A stretch of DNA of 64,000 nt from [Erwinia] mediterraneensis (GTDB lineage Bacteria; Pseudomonadota; Gammaproteobacteria; Enterobacterales; Enterobacteriaceae). The stretch lies in the NCBI RefSeq assembly GCF_900604315.1, contig NZ_LR026978.1, forward strand, positions 248,001 through 312,000, written 5' to 3'. Made by a program: the position numbers and the translations under genes. The notes beneath the pieces were generated by a model. The model did not search any database, was not told the DNA's origin, and worked only from the letters and a program-made list of their open reading frames with translations. Below, one piece after another: positions 18,413 through 30,103 of this stretch. How positions within the stretch are numbered: position 1 is the stretch's first letter; the number at the start of each line of letters is the position of its first letter.

Positions 18413-20419
18413 GTGAAGTTAACCCCGGTTGAACATGCCAGACTGAGCTGGAATGAACAGGGTACACCTGTTTCCCGAGCCTTCGACGATGTCTATTTCT
18501 CAAACGAAAATGGGCTGGAAGAGACGCGTTATGTCTTCCTGGGCGGCAACGACCTGCCGGCGCGTTTTGCCCGTCATGAGCGCGATCTGTTTATCGTGGC
18601 GGAGACAGGCTTTGGCACCGGGCTGAATTTTCTTACCCTCTGGCAGGCATTTGATAATTTTCAGCGTCAGCAGCCGGACGCCCGGCTGCAGCGCCTGCAC
18701 TTTATCAGCTGTGAAAAATTCCCCCTGACCCGGAATGATCTCAGCGCCGCACACGCTCACTGGCCGGAACTGGCGGATTATGCCCGCCAGCTGCAGCAGC
18801 AGTGGCCTGCCGCGCTGCCGGGCTGTCAGCGCCTGCTGTTCGATCAGGGACGGGTAACGCTCGATCTCTGGTTTGGCGATATCAACCAGTTAATCGATCG
18901 TTTTGATGACAGCCTGCATCGCCAGGTGGATGCCTGGTTTCTGGACGGCTTTGCCCCGGCCAAAAACCCCGATATGTGGACGCCTGAACTCTTTGCCGCG
19001 ATGGCGCGCATGGCGCGTCAGGGCGGCACCCTGGCCACCTTCACCGCCGCAGGCTTTGTGCGCCGTGGCCTGCAGGCGGCGGGATTTAGCGTCAGCAAAC
19101 GCAAAGGTTTCGGCCATAAACGCGAGATGTTGTGCGGCAGCCTGAACGAGGCACCCTCGCTGCCGTTACGTCAGCCGTGGTACGCCCGGCCAGCAGCGCG
19201 CAGCCAGGAGATCGCCCTGATTGGCGGTGGCGTGGCCAGCGCCTGCCTTGCCCTGGCGCTGCTGCGTCGCGGCTGGCGCGTCACCCTCTATTGTGCGGAT
19301 GCCGCTCCGGCGCAGGGGGCCTCGGGTAATCGCCAGGGAGCGCTCTACCCACTGCTTAATCAGCATGATGCGGCGCTGACGCAGTTTTTCCCCGCCGCCT
19401 TCAGCTTCGCTCGTCGTTTTTATGATGCCCTGCCGCTGCCCTTCGAGCACAGCTGGAGCGGGGTCTTACAGCTGGGCTGGGATGAAAAAAGCGCTGAAAA
19501 AATCGCGCAAATGCTGGATATGACTCTGCCCGGCAGCATCGCCTGTGGCGTTGATCAACAGCAGGCGGAGGCGCTGGCCGGGGTAGAAACCGGCTGTGGC
19601 GGCATTTTTTACCCGCAGGGCGGCTGGCTCTCGCCAGCAGAGGTGACCAGCGCCATGTTGCAACAGGCAGAAGGACAGGGATTGCGCATCCACTGGCTGC
19701 ATGAACTGACGCAGCTGACTCCCGCCGCCGAAGGCTGGGAGCTGAATTTTTCCGCACAGCCGCCCGTCTTTCACCAGCAGGTGGTGCTGGCGACCGGCCA
19801 CCGCCTCAGCGATTTTCCGCAGAGCGCCAGACTGCCGGTCTATGCCGTTGCCGGTCAGGTGAGTCATATCCCCGCTACCCCCGCGTTGTCGGCGCTGAAC
19901 ACCGTGCTCTGTTACGAAGGTTATCTCACGCCGGTAAGCCCGCAGTTTGCCACCCACTCCATCGGGGCCAGCTATCATCGCGGCGATACCGCCACACACT
20001 ATCGCCCGGACGATCAGCAGGAAAATCGCGAGCGTCTGCTGCGCTGTCTGCCTGCCGCCCGCTGGGCGCAGGCGGTGGATGTCAGCGCAGGCGAGGCGCG
20101 CATGGGCGTACGCTGCGCCACGCGCGACCATCTGCCAATGGCGGGCAGCCTGCCCGACTATGAAGCGACACTGCAGCAGTATGCACAGCTGGCGCGGCAA
20201 CGTGAACGGGGAGAAGCGATCGCTGAGGCACCGGTCTGGTCGGGGCTGTGGCTGCTGGGAGCGCTGGGATCACGCGGATTGTGCAGTGCGCCGCTGGCGG
20301 CGGAAGTGCTGGCAGCCCAGCTGGCGGGCGAGCCTCAGCCGCTGGATGCGGCGACGCTGGCGGCACTGAGCCCCAATCGCTACTGGGTAAGAAAACTGCT
20401 GAAAGGAAAAGCGGTGTAA
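18413..20419 (+). CDS. mnmC: Bifunctional tRNA mnm5s2U34 synthase MnmC (GTG start)
   Basis: Finishes the wobble modification 5-methylaminomethyl-2-thiouridine. The C-terminal FAD oxidase removes the carboxymethyl group and the N-terminal methyltransferase adds the methyl group. The 668-residue protein has a methyltransferase domain (about 1-240; [11 protein letters not shown] and [15 protein letters not shown]) and an FAD-binding oxidase domain from about 262 ([23 protein letters not shown]). GTG at 18413 is the only start that gives the family N-terminus. Divergent from fabB. Confidence 0.95.
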   Translation: MKLTPVEHARLSWNEQGTPVSRAFDDVYFSNENGLEETRYVFLGGNDLPARFARHERDLFIVAETGFGTGLNFLTLWQAFDNFQRQQPDARLQRLHFISCEKFPLTRNDLSAAHAHWPELADYARQLQQQWPAALPGCQRLLFDQGRVTLDLWFGDINQLIDRFDDSLHRQVDAWFLDGFAPAKNPDMWTPELFAAMARMARQGGTLATFTAAGFVRRGLQAAGFSVSKRKGFGHKREMLCGSLNEAPSLPLRQPWYARPAARSQEIALIGGGVASACLALALLRRGWRVTLYCADAAPAQGASGNRQGALYPLLNQHDAALTQFFPAAFSFARRFYDALPLPFEHSWSGVLQLGWDEKSAEKIAQMLDMTLPGSIACGVDQQQAEALAGVETGCGGIFYPQGGWLSPAEVTSAMLQQAEGQGLRIHWLHELTQLTPAAEGWELNFSAQPPVFHQQVVLATGHRLSDFPQSARLPVYAVAGQVSHIPATPALSALNTVLCYEGYLTPVSPQFATHSIGASYHRGDTATHYRPDDQQENRERLLRCLPAARWAQAVDVSAGEARMGVRCATRDHLPMAGSLPDYEATLQQYAQLARQRERGEAIAEAPVWSGLWLLGALGSRGLCSAPLAAEVLAAQLAGEPQPLDAATLAALSPNRYWVRKLLKGKAV

Positions 20420-20447
20420 ACAGCAAGGGCGGCGCACCGCCCTGCCG

Positions 20448-20729
20448 TCAGGCAGACTGACGTGCCTGTAAAAACAGATTATCCCACATGCCAATCACCA
20501 GCGCCTGGTCGCGCGGCGAGAGTTCGCCGGCGGCGATGGCGTTCTGCAGGCTATTGGTGACCTGAATCTGCAACGCTTCCGGCGTATGCTCACCACTCTG
20601 CTCAATTTCCGCCACGGCTAACGTGAGGTGACCACGCAGATACCCGCTGGCAAACAGCTCATCGTCACTGGCGTGGTCAACCATCTCGTCAATCAGGGCC
20701 AGAATACGCGCCTCAAATTCTGCGATCAT
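20448..20729 (-). CDS. yfcL: YfcL family protein
   Basis: Small acidic cytoplasmic protein of 93 residues matching the conserved YfcL family of unknown function ([29 protein letters not shown] at the start, [13 protein letters not shown] at the end). Last gene of the prmB-aroC-mepA-yfcA-epmC-yfcL run, 29 nt after epmC. Convergent with mnmC. Confidence 0.88.
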   Translation of the reverse strand: MIAEFEARILALIDEMVDHASDDELFASGYLRGHLTLAVAEIEQSGEHTPEALQIQVTNSLQNAIAAGELSPRDQALVIGMWDNLFLQARQSA

Positions 20730-20758
20730 CTCAATTCCTCTTTGTCATCAGACGCCGT

Positions 20759-21307
20759 TCAGCTCAGATCTTCCGGCCAGGGAAACTGCGCTGCCGTCAG
20801 CGGCGGCGTGCCATAAAATTTGCCTAATTCATCAATAAAACGCGCTGGCCGGGCGGGGATCCCGTTTTCCAGATAAGCGATAACCTGAGCATGTACCTTG
20901 CGCTGAAAAGCGATGCGATCCGGTTCACAATCTCCATCGAGATTGTCACAACTTACGTTGAAGGGAAAGCCTGCCGCAACACAAAACATCCACTCCAGTG
21001 CCTGCGGCTTCACCTCTACCGCTTCGAACTGGCTCTGGGTTTGCGCATCGCGTCCATCCGGGCAGTACCAGTAGCCAAAATCGACCAGCTTGCGGCGCGC
21101 TTCACCGGCGATACACCAGTGAGAAATTTCGTGCAGCGCACTGGCGTAGTAGCCATGGGCAAACACCACCCGGTTCCACGGCGAGGTGTCGTCTGCCGGA
21201 AGATAGATGGGTTCATCATCGCCTTTAATTAGACGGGTCTGAAAGTCGTCGCCGAAACAGCGATCGAACAGCTCAATCAGCTGTTGATAGTGGTGCGTAG
21301 TGGTCAT
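20759..21307 (-). CDS. epmC: Elongation factor P hydroxylase EpmC
   Basis: Hydroxylates the lysylated Lys34 of elongation factor P, after EpmA and EpmB, to complete the modification that helps ribosomes through polyproline runs. At 182 residues it equals E. coli EpmC (YfcM). The metal-site signature HEISHWCIAGEARRK is at about residues 57-71. Followed by yfcL on the same strand. Confidence 0.94.
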   Translation of the reverse strand: MTTTHHYQQLIELFDRCFGDDFQTRLIKGDDEPIYLPADDTSPWNRVVFAHGYYASALHEISHWCIAGEARRKLVDFGYWYCPDGRDAQTQSQFEAVEVKPQALEWMFCVAAGFPFNVSCDNLDGDCEPDRIAFQRKVHAQVIAYLENGIPARPARFIDELGKFYGTPPLTAAQFPWPEDLS

Positions 21308-21384
21308 GGTATCAGTATGTAGTCAAAAAACGGCGCCATTGTCGCATCTGGCGCCCGGCATGATGAGTAGTGTTATACGATTCG

Positions 21385-22182
21385 TTACAGGCTGGCGAAC
21401 CAGGCGAGCAGCGCGCTGCCGTGGCTGTCCCACAACAGTTTGGTGCTCATTACCGCCGAGACGATAACCACCATCGGGCGGATCAGCTTCTGACCGCGGC
21501 TTAATACCAGACGGGCACCCAGGCGCGCGCCGCAAAAAGCCCCTACCATCATAATCAGGCCGGTAGCCCACACCACTTTGCCGCCAAACATAAAGAACAG
21601 CAGGCTGGCTAAGTTGGAGGTAAAGTTAAGCACCTTGGCGTGCGCCGTGGATTTTGCCAGGTTGTAGCCGCAGAGCGTCACAAAGGCCAGCGCGTAGAAA
21701 GAGCCTGCGCCAGGTCCAAAGAAGCCGTCGTAAAAGCCAACGCAGCCGCCCCCGATCAGCGCAAAAGGGAGACCGTGCAGACGGCGGGCGCGATCCTCTT
21801 CGCCAAGACGCGGCATCAGCAGGAACCAGAGGCCAATGGAAATCAGCAGCAGCGGCAGGATCTGACGCAGAATTTCCGCATCCAGATGCTGGATCAGCAG
21901 CGTACCCAGCACCGAGCCAATAAAGGTCATGGCGATATTCAGCCACTGCTCATTCAGTTTGACCGCGCCGCGGCGGATAAAATAGAGGCTGGCGGAGAAG
22001 GATCCGCCGACCGACTGCAGTTTATTGGTTGCCAGCGCCTGCGCCGGCGTGAGTCCTGCCGCCAGCAGCGCCGGTACGGTAAGCAGACCGCCCCCGCCAG
22101 CGATAGAATCGATAAAAGCAGCCAGCATCGCGACAAAGAACAGGAGCCCGACCAGCAGCGGGCTGATAACGAACCAATCCAT
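21385..22182 (-). CDS. yfcA: TauE/SafE family membrane protein YfcA
   Basis: Inner-membrane protein of 265 residues with about eight hydrophobic segments, member of the TauE/SafE (DUF81) family of putative anion or sulfite/organosulfonate exporters. Typical glycine-rich motifs are visible: FIDSIAGGGGLLTVPALLAAG near residue 25 and GGGCVGFYDGFFGPGAGSFY near residue 145. It lies 8 nt after mepA, so probably translated from the same transcript. Substrate unknown. Confidence 0.92.
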   Translation of the reverse strand: MDWFVISPLLVGLLFFVAMLAAFIDSIAGGGGLLTVPALLAAGLTPAQALATNKLQSVGGSFSASLYFIRRGAVKLNEQWLNIAMTFIGSVLGTLLIQHLDAEILRQILPLLLISIGLWFLLMPRLGEEDRARRLHGLPFALIGGGCVGFYDGFFGPGAGSFYALAFVTLCGYNLAKSTAHAKVLNFTSNLASLLFFMFGGKVVWATGLIMMVGAFCGARLGARLVLSRGQKLIRPMVVIVSAVMSTKLLWDSHGSALLAWFASL

Positions 22183-22190
22183 GCGATTCC

Positions 22191-23015
22191 TTAGAGTAAA
22201 TGTTGATCCAGCAGCGCCTGACAGGAGGGCGGCAGCGGAGGCGGTTGCCGTTTTACCGGCGCGCCTGTACCTGGTTTTTTCGGCGCAAACCAGCTTTCCA
22301 GCTCGGCGTCACAGCCGTCGCCTGGCGGCGGCGGCGGCTGATCCTGACACTCCAGGCTCTCCGGCGGGCAACGCAGCCGGACATGCATATGCGCGCGATG
22401 GGCGAACCACGGGCGCACCTTGCGCAGCCAGTCGCGATCCGCGCCCGCATCGGCACAGAGCTGTTTTTTAATAGCCGGATTCACAAAGATGCGCGATACC
22501 TCGTCATCCCTGGCCGCCAGCTTAATCAGACTGACGATTTCCGGCCGCCAGTGACGCGCCAGCACGTTTTTACCGTCGACTGCCACCAGATCCAGCGGCT
22601 GCGGCTTCAGCAGCTGCTGCGCAGACCAGCGCGTTTTCGGCAACTGCAACCAGATATCGACATCAAGGCCAGTCTGATGACTGGCATGGCCGCCGTTAAA
22701 GCGTCCGCCCGCCGCCATGCCCATATCCCCGACCAGCACCTCGCCCAGCCGCAGGTTATGCACCTGAGCGCTGAGGCGCTGGATAAACAGAATTAGGTCA
22801 GGATGGCCGAAATAGCGCCGCTGATCGGGGCGCATCACCTGATAGCCCTGCGCCTCCAGCGGTAAGGGTTGCGCGCCGACAATACAGCCATTGGCAAAGC
22901 CGCCAATGGACTGCGGCGCACCGCTGATCGGCTGGCGAATATTTTGCCAGGGGGTTGCCGCCAGAGTGGCGACACTGAACAGCAGCGCCGTGAGCGCGAG
23001 TAAAGCCGCTTTCAT
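22191..23015 (-). CDS. mepA: Penicillin-insensitive murein DD-endopeptidase MepA
   Basis: Periplasmic LAS metallopeptidase that cleaves the D-Ala-mDAP cross-links of peptidoglycan. The 274-residue precursor (E. coli length) has a signal peptide of about 19 residues ending TLAA. Zinc-site motifs [16 protein letters not shown] (near residue 110) and [10 protein letters not shown] (near 210) are present. ATG 23015 is preferred to GTG 23018 and lies just after the aroC stop, so it is coupled to aroC. Confidence 0.95.
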   Translation of the reverse strand: MKAALLALTALLFSVATLAATPWQNIRQPISGAPQSIGGFANGCIVGAQPLPLEAQGYQVMRPDQRRYFGHPDLILFIQRLSAQVHNLRLGEVLVGDMGMAAGGRFNGGHASHQTGLDVDIWLQLPKTRWSAQQLLKPQPLDLVAVDGKNVLARHWRPEIVSLIKLAARDDEVSRIFVNPAIKKQLCADAGADRDWLRKVRPWFAHRAHMHVRLRCPPESLECQDQPPPPPGDGCDAELESWFAPKKPGTGAPVKRQPPPLPPSCQALLDQHLL

Positions 23016-23019
23016 CACA

Positions 23020-24105
23020 TCACCAGCGTGGTACGGTGGAAATCACATCGGCGCACTGGGCGCGATGGCGCAACAGATGATCCATCAGCACGATCGCCAT
23101 CATCGCTTCAGCGATCGGCACCGCGCGGATCCCGACACAGGGATCGTGACGACCTTTGGTGATCATCTCCACTTCTTCTCCGTCACGGGTAATGGTTTTG
23201 CCCGGCACCGTGATGCTGGAGGTAGGCTTCATTGCCAGGTTCGCGCTGATCACCTGCCCGCTGCTGATACCGCCGAGAATGCCGCCCGCATGGTTGCTCT
23301 GGAAGCCGGTAGCGCGGATCTCATCGCGATGCTCGCTGCCACGCTGGCCGACCACGGCAAAACCGTCGCCAATTTCTACCCCTTTCACCGCATTGATGCT
23401 CATCAGCGCATGGGCCAGATCGGCATCCAGGCGATCAAACACCGGTTCACCCAGTCCCGGCGGCACGTTCTCTGCCATCACCGTGACTTTGGCGCCGATA
23501 GAGTCGCCCTCTTTTTTCAGACCGCGCATCAGTTCATCCAGCGCGTCAAGTTTTGCCGGATCGGGACAGAAGAACGGATTCTCCTCCACAATACTCCAGT
23601 CTTTCAGCTCGCAGGCGACGTCGCCAATCTGTGCCAGATAGCCGCGCACCTGAATGTTGTGCTGCATCTGCAGATATTTTTTGGCGATGGCCCCTGCCGC
23701 GACGCGCATCGCAGTTTCGCGCGCGGAAGAGCGTCCGCCGCCACGGTAATCGCGCAGGCCATATTTTTGTTCGTAGGTGTAGTCAGCATGGCCGGGACGG
23801 AACAGATCTTTAATCGCGCCGTAGTCCTGCGAACGCTGATCGGTATTCTCAATCAGCAAACCGATGGAGGTGCCGGTTGTCACGCCTTCAAAAACGCCGG
23901 AAAGGATTTTTACCTGATCGGGCTCACGGCGCTGGGTGGTATAGCGTGAAGTGCCCGGGCGTCGCCGATCAAGATCGTGCTGGATATCCGCTTCACTCAG
24001 CGGAATGCCCGGCGGTACGCCATCCACAATGCATCCCAGCGCAATGCCGTGGGATTCGCCAAACGTGGTTACTCGAAAAAGTTGCCCGATGCTGTTTCCG
24101 GCCAT
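23020..24105 (-). CDS. aroC: Chorismate synthase
   Basis: Converts 5-enolpyruvylshikimate-3-phosphate to chorismate with reduced FMN, the last common step of aromatic amino acid synthesis. The 361-residue protein carries the three family signatures: [18 protein letters not shown] (near 15), [19 protein letters not shown] (near 125) and [18 protein letters not shown] (near 305). Preceded by prmB and followed directly by mepA, as in E. coli. Confidence 0.97.
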   Translation of the reverse strand: MAGNSIGQLFRVTTFGESHGIALGCIVDGVPPGIPLSEADIQHDLDRRRPGTSRYTTQRREPDQVKILSGVFEGVTTGTSIGLLIENTDQRSQDYGAIKDLFRPGHADYTYEQKYGLRDYRGGGRSSARETAMRVAAGAIAKKYLQMQHNIQVRGYLAQIGDVACELKDWSIVEENPFFCPDPAKLDALDELMRGLKKEGDSIGAKVTVMAENVPPGLGEPVFDRLDADLAHALMSINAVKGVEIGDGFAVVGQRGSEHRDEIRATGFQSNHAGGILGGISSGQVISANLAMKPTSSITVPGKTITRDGEEVEMITKGRHDPCVGIRAVPIAEAMMAIVLMDHLLRHRAQCADVISTVPRW

Positions 24106-24148
24106 GGTAGTTCCTTGTACAGGTTCGCAGGCGTGGATCGCCCGTCAT

Positions 24149-25081
24149 TCAGTCTTTGTAAAATGAAAAATGGTGTTGCGCATCAACAATCTGCTGGCGC
24201 GTCAGCATAAAGACGCCATCGCCGCCGTTGTCAAACTCCAGCCAGGTAAAGGGCACATCGGGATACTGCTCCATCATATGCACCATGCTGTTGCCCACTT
24301 CGCAAATCAGCACGCCCTGTTCGCTGAGATAACCGGGCGCGCAGGCGAGGATACGGCGCACCAGTTTCAGTCCGTCGCTGCCCGCCGCCAGTCCCAGTTC
24401 CGGCTCATGACGATATTCATCCGGCAGATCGTCCATATCTTCCGCATCCACATAGGGCGGATTGGTGACGATGAGATCATATTTCACCGCGGGCAGGCCA
24501 CGGAACAGATCGGCGCGAATCGGCGTCACATGGTGAATTAAGCCGTGAGCTTCAATATTCTGCTCCGCCACTGCCAGCGCATCGACAGAGATATCGACGG
24601 CATCCACTTCCGCTTCCGGGAAGGCGTAAGCACAGGCAATGGCGATACAGCCGCTGCCGGTGCACATATCCAGGATATGACGCGGCGTCTCTGCGATCAG
24701 ACCGGCAAAGCGATTCTCAATCAGTTCGCCAATGGGTGAACGCGGCACCAGCACCCGTTCATCGACATAAAATTCATGACCGCAGAACCAGGCTTTATTG
24801 GTGAGATAGGCCACCGGAATGCGCTCGTTCACGCGGCGGATCACGCGCTCAACAATGCGGTGGCGTTCGCTGGAGGTGAGACGCGCATTGCGCATATCTT
24901 CCGGAATATCCAGGGGCAGCCAGAGCGTGGGCAATACCAGCTGAACGGCTTCGTCCCAGGGATTATCAGTGCCGTGACCATACCAGATACCGGCAGCGGA
25001 GAAGCGGCTGACGGCCCAGCGCAGCATATCCTGAATGGTGTGCAGTTCGTTGACTGCCTCATCGACGAAAATTTTGTCCAC
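24149..25081 (-). CDS. prmB: Ribosomal protein uL3 glutamine methyltransferase PrmB (GTG start)
   Basis: Methylates a glutamine of ribosomal protein L3. The S-adenosylmethionine motif [20 protein letters not shown] is near residue 135 and the catalytic NPPY motif in [14 protein letters not shown] near 205. Starting at GTG 25081 gives 310 residues, the same as E. coli, and the family start [17 protein letters not shown] precedes it. A longer frame from 25171 exists but its first 30 residues are not conserved. Confidence 0.95.
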   Translation of the reverse strand: MDKIFVDEAVNELHTIQDMLRWAVSRFSAAGIWYGHGTDNPWDEAVQLVLPTLWLPLDIPEDMRNARLTSSERHRIVERVIRRVNERIPVAYLTNKAWFCGHEFYVDERVLVPRSPIGELIENRFAGLIAETPRHILDMCTGSGCIAIACAYAFPEAEVDAVDISVDALAVAEQNIEAHGLIHHVTPIRADLFRGLPAVKYDLIVTNPPYVDAEDMDDLPDEYRHEPELGLAAGSDGLKLVRRILACAPGYLSEQGVLICEVGNSMVHMMEQYPDVPFTWLEFDNGGDGVFMLTRQQIVDAQHHFSFYKD

Positions 25082-25242
25082 ATAGCCCTCCGCAGGCCGT
25101 TTGCTGAATCGGCCGATAGTTTGCCACGAAGCCGGGCAGAATTCAGCGCAGCAGCGTGAAAAAGCTGACATTTGTTTACGCTTAAGGTTAAGGTAACGCC
25201 ACCGGCTGACAGACAGCCTTATCTGATGACCCTGACGCTGCC

Positions 25243-25791
25243 ATGAGTAAAAAAGATCCGCTTAACAATGAGGATAAAGCGCTGTTCCGCCAGCTGATGG
25301 CCGGGACGCGCAAACTGAAACAGGACACCATCGTGCATAAACCGACGGTGAAAACGCGGGAAGTGCCGCTGAAACGCCTGCTTTCTGAGCAGGCGGATAA
25401 TAGCCACTACTTTTCTGATGAGTTTCAGCCGCTGCTATCCAGCGAGGGACCGGTGCGTTACGTGCGCAGCGACGTCAGCCATTACGAGCTGAAAAAATTG
25501 CGTCGTGGCGACTATACGCCGGAGATTTTTCTCGATCTGCACGGCTTAACGCAACAGCAGGCCAAACAGGAACTGGGGGCATTAATCGCCGCCTGTCGCC
25601 GTGAGCATCTGTTCTGCGCCAGCGTGATGACGGGGCACGGTAAGCATATTCTCAAGCAGCAAACGCCGCTCTGGCTGGCGCAACACCCCTGGGTGATGGC
25701 ATTTCACCAGGCCCCCAAAATGTTTGGCGGCGATGCAGCGTTGCTGGTATTGATTGAGGTTGAAGAGTGGCAACCGCCTGAGTTGCCGTAA
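25243..25791 (+). CDS. smrB: SmrB, Smr-domain ribosome-rescue endonuclease
   Basis: Smr-domain protein that in E. coli cleaves mRNA between collided ribosomes. Length 182 residues (E. coli 183). The N-terminal basic helix region is followed by the Smr domain (about 95-175) with [15 protein letters not shown] and [13 protein letters not shown]. Divergent from prmB, convergent with sixA. No clear Shine-Dalgarno sequence before ATG 25243. Confidence 0.93.
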   Translation: MSKKDPLNNEDKALFRQLMAGTRKLKQDTIVHKPTVKTREVPLKRLLSEQADNSHYFSDEFQPLLSSEGPVRYVRSDVSHYELKKLRRGDYTPEIFLDLHGLTQQQAKQELGALIAACRREHLFCASVMTGHGKHILKQQTPLWLAQHPWVMAFHQAPKMFGGDAALLVLIEVEEWQPPELP

Positions 25792-25823
25792 CAGGCGTCT
25801 GCGCCTTGTCGGCTCGCCAGTGA

Positions 25824-26306
25824 TTAGATCGCTTTCGCCAGTTTGGCAGGGCTGACCTGCCACTCCAGTTTGCCTTCGCAGCTGTCGGCATCAAAATTGA
25901 TACAGGCGATGGCGGAGGTGGCAAACATCGGTGGCGCTTCCTGCGGGCAGAGTTCCGCGACCAGGTAGCCCACCAGCGGCAGGTGCGAGATCACCAGCAC
26001 CGATTTTACCCCTGCGCGCGCCAGGGTCTGCAGATAGCAGGCGACCAGGGCCGGATCGCCCCCGGGGGTCAACTCCGGTAACACTTCGTGCCCTTCAGGC
26101 AGATTCAGCGCTTCACGTACCGTTGACAGCGTCTGTTCCGCACGTAAATAAGGACTCACCAGTACACGTTCAATATCCAGGGTCTGGCTGTTCAGCCAGC
26201 TTGCCATCTGGCGTGATTCATTGCAGCCGCAATGAGTAAGAGGTCTGACTGAATCACTGGCAGCTTCAAGAGCTGCATCGCCGTGACGCATGATAAAAAC
26301 TTGCAT
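25824..26306 (-). CDS. sixA: Phosphohistidine phosphatase SixA
   Basis: Histidine phosphatase superfamily protein of 160 residues. E. coli SixA dephosphorylates the histidine of NPr in the nitrogen phosphotransferase system (earlier described for ArcB). The RHG motif with the nucleophilic histidine is at residues 7-9 (FIMRHGDAAL), and the second histidine lies in VLVISHLPLVGYL near 108. Stands alone between smrB and fadJ; the 190-bp upstream gap should hold its promoter. Confidence 0.94.
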   Translation of the reverse strand: MQVFIMRHGDAALEAASDSVRPLTHCGCNESRQMASWLNSQTLDIERVLVSPYLRAEQTLSTVREALNLPEGHEVLPELTPGGDPALVACYLQTLARAGVKSVLVISHLPLVGYLVAELCPQEAPPMFATSAIACINFDADSCEGKLEWQVSPAKLAKAI

Positions 26307-26499
26307 AAAGCACCGCTGTTGATTAGAGATCGCTGACCAGCCAGCTGGTCAACTCTTCATTCTGCGAATGAACGCTGTGTTGTACCTTAATGCTTTGAGT
26401 CGAGTCAACTGCTTGCTTAATAAATAGTCAATTTCTCAGAATTGTGCCGTCAGGGCCTTTTCAGGCCTTGCAGCTAACCCACTGAATTTTTGTGGATAC

Positions 26500-28632
26500 T
26501 CACTCCGGCGCAGAAAAATAAAATTTTTCTCCCACGGCGGCACGGCGTTGCTGCGCCTCACAGGGGGCAAAACGATCGCCCTGCTGCTGCATTAATCTGG
26601 TTAATGTATCAACGATGTCAGCAACGCCGCGCCGATCCATATAGCGGAACGGCCCGCCGAGGAACGGCGGAAAACCGATGCCAAACACCGCACCTGTATC
26701 GCCGTCGCGCGGCGAGCGGATGACCCCTTCATCCAGACAGCGCGCGGCTTCGTTAAGCATCATCATTACGCAGCGCATGGCGATCTGTTCAGCGCTCTGC
26801 CGCGGCGTGACCGACAGATTTAACAGCCGGTAGAGTTCCGGATCGGCTTTTTTCTTGCCTGGCCAGCGCGAAGATTTATACAGATAGAAGCCTTTACCGT
26901 TTTTCCGCCCTTTACGACCATCCTGTAAAACGGCCGCAACAGCGTCCGGTGCGGCAAAGCGCTCGCCATAGGCCTGCTGCAGAATCGGCGTGATTTTACT
27001 GCCGACATCAATTCCCACTTCGTCCAGTAACTGAATCGGGCCGACCGGAAAACCAAACTTCACCAGCGCCCGGTCGATATGTTCGATGGGCTCCCCTTCC
27101 AGCAGACAACGCATCGCCTCATTAATATAGGGGGCCAGAATGCGGTTGACGTAAAAACCGGGGCGATCGGCCACCACAATCGGCGTTTTGCCCTGACGGC
27201 GCGCCAGACTCACCGTGGTGGCGATGGTCTGTGCAGAAGTGGCGGCGTGGGGGATCACCTCCACCAGCGGCATTTTGTCTACCGGACTGAAGTAGTGCAG
27301 ACCAATAATATTTTCTGGCCGCTGCGCGCCGCTGGCAATCTCCCCTATGGGCAGCGATGAGGTATTCGAGGCGAAAATGGTGTGTGGCTGACAATACTGC
27401 TCCACTTCGCTCACCATCTGGCGTTTCAGCGCCAGATCTTCAAACACCGCTTCAATCACCACATCGCGCCGGGCAAAGCCCTGATAATCGGTGCCGCCGC
27501 TGAGGCGCGCCATCTGTTGCTGGCGTTCCGCCGGTTTAATATGACGCTGTTTCACCTTTTTACTCAGGCGATCCCAGCTGTATTGCAACGCATGGTTGAC
27601 CCCGGTGAGGTTGATATCTTTGATGCGCACCGGCAAGCCGGCATTGAGCGCCGTGACGCTGGCGATACCACCGCCCATCAGGCCGCCACCCAGAATTCCC
27701 ACCGCAGCGATCTCGCGCGGCGCGGCCTCAGCTCCCGGCTCTTTTTTCATGGCGGTGGAAGCAAAAAACAGACTGCGCAACGCGGCCGATTCCGGCGTCA
27801 TCGCCAGTTCACCAAAGGCGCGCGCCTCGGCTTCATGGCCGCGATGGCTGCCCTGCTCCAGTCCGAGGCGGATAACCTCAATAATGCGATCGGTGGCGGG
27901 ATAGTTGCCCTGGGTTTTGCTGTCGCTCTGTTTCTTCGCCAGCCTAAACAACGCCCGACGCGCCAGCGGAGCCTGCATCACTCTTTCACGCGCCGGTAAG
28001 GTGCGCTGGCGCGTTTTACCTTTGCGTATCAGTGCCACGGCGGTTTCCAGCAGAATGCTCTGCGGCACCGCATCGTCCACCAGGCCCAGCCGCAACGCCT
28101 GTCTGGCGCGCAGCGTTTTGCCGCTCAGTATCAGCGTCAGCGCCTGCGAGACGCCGATCAGACGCGGCAGTCGCTGGGTGCCGCCGCTGCCCGGCAGCAG
28201 CCCCAGTTGCACTTCCGGCAGACCCAGACGGGTTTTATCATCCAGGGTGCAGACGCGGGCGTCGCAGGCCAGCGCCAGTTCAAGACCGCCGCCGAGGCAG
28301 GCGCCATGGATCGCAGCCACCACCGGAAAAGGCAGTGCGGCGATTTGCGCCAGGGTTTCCTGTCCCTGACGTGACAACGCCTCCGCTTCGGCCGCGCTGT
28401 GACAGTTTGCGATCATGCTGATATCGGCACCGGCAATAAAGTTATCCGGCTTACCTGAGATCAGGACCAGCCCCGCCAGCTGCGCGTTGCGGCGCGCCTC
28501 GGCAATGATTTGCATAATCTCGCTGCTGAAGGCCGCCTTCAGGGTATTCATCTTTTCCCCGGGCACGTCGATGGTGATAACGCCAACGTTATCGGGACGC
28601 AGATGTAAATGAAACGCAGAGCTCACCGTCAT
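26500..28632 (-). CDS. fadJ: Fatty acid oxidation complex subunit alpha FadJ
   Basis: Bifunctional enoyl-CoA hydratase/3-hydroxyacyl-CoA dehydrogenase of the anaerobic (second) beta-oxidation complex, paired with FadI. The 710-residue protein has an N-terminal crotonase domain (about 15-195; [19 protein letters not shown]) and an NAD-binding domain starting at [13 protein letters not shown] near residue 315. The dehydrogenase C-terminal domains follow ([13 protein letters not shown]-like segment [16 protein letters not shown] near 490). Its ATG overlaps the fadI stop by 4 nt (ATGA), so the subunits are translationally coupled. Confidence 0.96.
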   Translation of the reverse strand: MTVSSAFHLHLRPDNVGVITIDVPGEKMNTLKAAFSSEIMQIIAEARRNAQLAGLVLISGKPDNFIAGADISMIANCHSAAEAEALSRQGQETLAQIAALPFPVVAAIHGACLGGGLELALACDARVCTLDDKTRLGLPEVQLGLLPGSGGTQRLPRLIGVSQALTLILSGKTLRARQALRLGLVDDAVPQSILLETAVALIRKGKTRQRTLPARERVMQAPLARRALFRLAKKQSDSKTQGNYPATDRIIEVIRLGLEQGSHRGHEAEARAFGELAMTPESAALRSLFFASTAMKKEPGAEAAPREIAAVGILGGGLMGGGIASVTALNAGLPVRIKDINLTGVNHALQYSWDRLSKKVKQRHIKPAERQQQMARLSGGTDYQGFARRDVVIEAVFEDLALKRQMVSEVEQYCQPHTIFASNTSSLPIGEIASGAQRPENIIGLHYFSPVDKMPLVEVIPHAATSAQTIATTVSLARRQGKTPIVVADRPGFYVNRILAPYINEAMRCLLEGEPIEHIDRALVKFGFPVGPIQLLDEVGIDVGSKITPILQQAYGERFAAPDAVAAVLQDGRKGRKNGKGFYLYKSSRWPGKKKADPELYRLLNLSVTPRQSAEQIAMRCVMMMLNEAARCLDEGVIRSPRDGDTGAVFGIGFPPFLGGPFRYMDRRGVADIVDTLTRLMQQQGDRFAPCEAQQRRAAVGEKFYFSAPE

Positions 28633-29942
28633 GCTTCCACCTCCAGTACCATCGCGGCGCCTAATCCGCCAGCCGCACAGGCCGTTACCAGCCCGAGGCC
28701 GCCACCGCGTCGCCGTAGTTCATGCAGCGTCTGGGTAATCATGCGCGCGCCGGTGGCGGCAAAGGGATGTCCGTAGGCGATAGACCCGCCCAGCACGTTG
28801 AATTTTTCCTCATCGACCTCGCCCAGCGGCGCGGAGCGATTCAGTATTTCACTGGCAAAGCGTTGATCGTTAAACATTTTAAGATTGGTCAGCGTCTGTG
28901 CCGCAAAAGCTTCATGCATATCGATTAATGTCAGGTTGTTAAGCGTAATCCCGGCGCGATCCAGCGCCAGCGGCGAGGCATAAGCCGGGCCCAGCAGCAT
29001 ATCCTGGTGCACATCGCAGGCCGTAAAGGCGTAGCTACGCAGATAGCCCAGCGGCGTCAGGCCCAGTTCACGCGCCCGCGTCTCGCTCATCAGAATCACG
29101 GCTGCTGCGCCATCAGTAAGGGGGGTGCTGTTGGCGGCGGTGACGCTGCCATGCCGGCGATCAAACGCCGGGCGCAAACGGGCATAGTCCGCAGCGCTGG
29201 AATTCATACGCACATTATTGTCCTGCTCAACCGGCGCTTTCCACGGCGGCACAAAGGTGGGCATCACCTCTGCTGTCAGATTGCCGGATTGCCAGGCCGC
29301 CGCCGCCCGCTGGTGCGAGCGATGCGCCAGCGCATCCTGTTGCTCGCGGCTGATGCCATAGCTTTTCGCCATCTGTTCAGCGGTATCGCCCATGCGCAGC
29401 CCGGTTGAATACTCCGCAACGGCGGGCGGCACCGGCAACAGGTCGCGCGGGCGCAGGCGCGTGAGAATTTTCATTTTTTGAGAGAAGGTGCGCGCCTTGT
29501 TGAGGTCCACCAGCGCGCGCGCCAGCGATTTCGTCACGCCAATCGGCAGTACGGACGACGAGTCCGCTCCGCCAGCAATGCCCGCCCGGATGGTCCCGGC
29601 CATCAGACTTTCCGCCACGTTCGCCACCGCCTGAAAGCTGGTGGCGCAGGCGCGACTGACGCTGTAAGCATCGGTATGTACGCTCAGCCCGCTGCTGAGC
29701 ACCACTTCCCGGGCAATATTGGGCGCTTCCGGCATCTGAATCACCTGACCAAACACCAGTTGTTCGATGATCCTGGCAGGCAGTTCGCTGCGTGCCATAA
29801 GTTCACTTACCACCATGCGCCCCAGCTCTACGGCGGGGATGCCGTGAAAGGCCGTGGCCTGGCGGACAAACGGCGGGCGTAAGCCGTGGGGTATAGCGAT
29901 GCGATCGCCCTGACGCGTCTGCAGCGGCTGCGCTTTGCTCAT
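28629..29942 (-). CDS. fadI: 3-ketoacyl-CoA thiolase FadI
   Basis: Thiolase of the anaerobic beta-oxidation complex that splits 3-ketoacyl-CoA with CoA. The 437-residue protein has the active-site cysteine in [12 protein letters not shown] near residue 100. The histidine lies in [15 protein letters not shown] and the second cysteine in [16 protein letters not shown] near the end. ATG 29942 is chosen because AGGTG lies 6 nt before it; the upstream GTG would add three residues. A FadR-like site lies 40-55 bp upstream. Confidence 0.95.
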   Translation of the reverse strand: MSKAQPLQTRQGDRIAIPHGLRPPFVRQATAFHGIPAVELGRMVVSELMARSELPARIIEQLVFGQVIQMPEAPNIAREVVLSSGLSVHTDAYSVSRACATSFQAVANVAESLMAGTIRAGIAGGADSSSVLPIGVTKSLARALVDLNKARTFSQKMKILTRLRPRDLLPVPPAVAEYSTGLRMGDTAEQMAKSYGISREQQDALAHRSHQRAAAAWQSGNLTAEVMPTFVPPWKAPVEQDNNVRMNSSAADYARLRPAFDRRHGSVTAANSTPLTDGAAAVILMSETRARELGLTPLGYLRSYAFTACDVHQDMLLGPAYASPLALDRAGITLNNLTLIDMHEAFAAQTLTNLKMFNDQRFASEILNRSAPLGEVDEEKFNVLGGSIAYGHPFAATGARMITQTLHELRRRGGGLGLVTACAAGGLGAAMVLEVEA

Positions 29943-29980
29943 TGTTTTCACCTGTAACTCGGAACCGGCATCATGGCCAA

Positions 29981-29997
29981 AAGAGGTCAGACCTGAT
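29981..29997 (-). promoter_or_regulatory. FadR-like operator upstream of fadIJ
   Basis: On the minus strand ATCAGGTCAGACCTCTT agrees with the FadR core TGGTCNGACC at most positions. It lies about 40 bp upstream of the fadI ATG, where FadR repression of fadIJ is reported for E. coli. The site was recognised by eye. Confidence 0.65.
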
Positions 29998-30076
29998 CCA
30001 CAGTGTTAACCAGAAGCGCACCGCTCGCCAACCGGTGAAGGAAAAAAATGAGAGTAAAAACACGAAACAAACGAAA

Positions 30077-30096
30077 AGGCCGCCGGACGGCGGCCT
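30077..30096 (-). terminator. yfcZ rho-independent terminator
   Basis: Perfect 8-bp GC-rich stem (30077-30084 with 30089-30096) and a tetraloop, followed on the minus strand by TTTCGTTTGTTT, 8 nt after the yfcZ stop. Confidence 0.85.
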
Positions 30097-30103
30097 GCCA
30101 GAG

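Noticed and set aside
20426-20443. Terminator between mnmC and yfcL
   Set aside because: A GC-rich 7-bp hairpin is present, but no U-tract follows on either strand, so it is not listed as a terminator.
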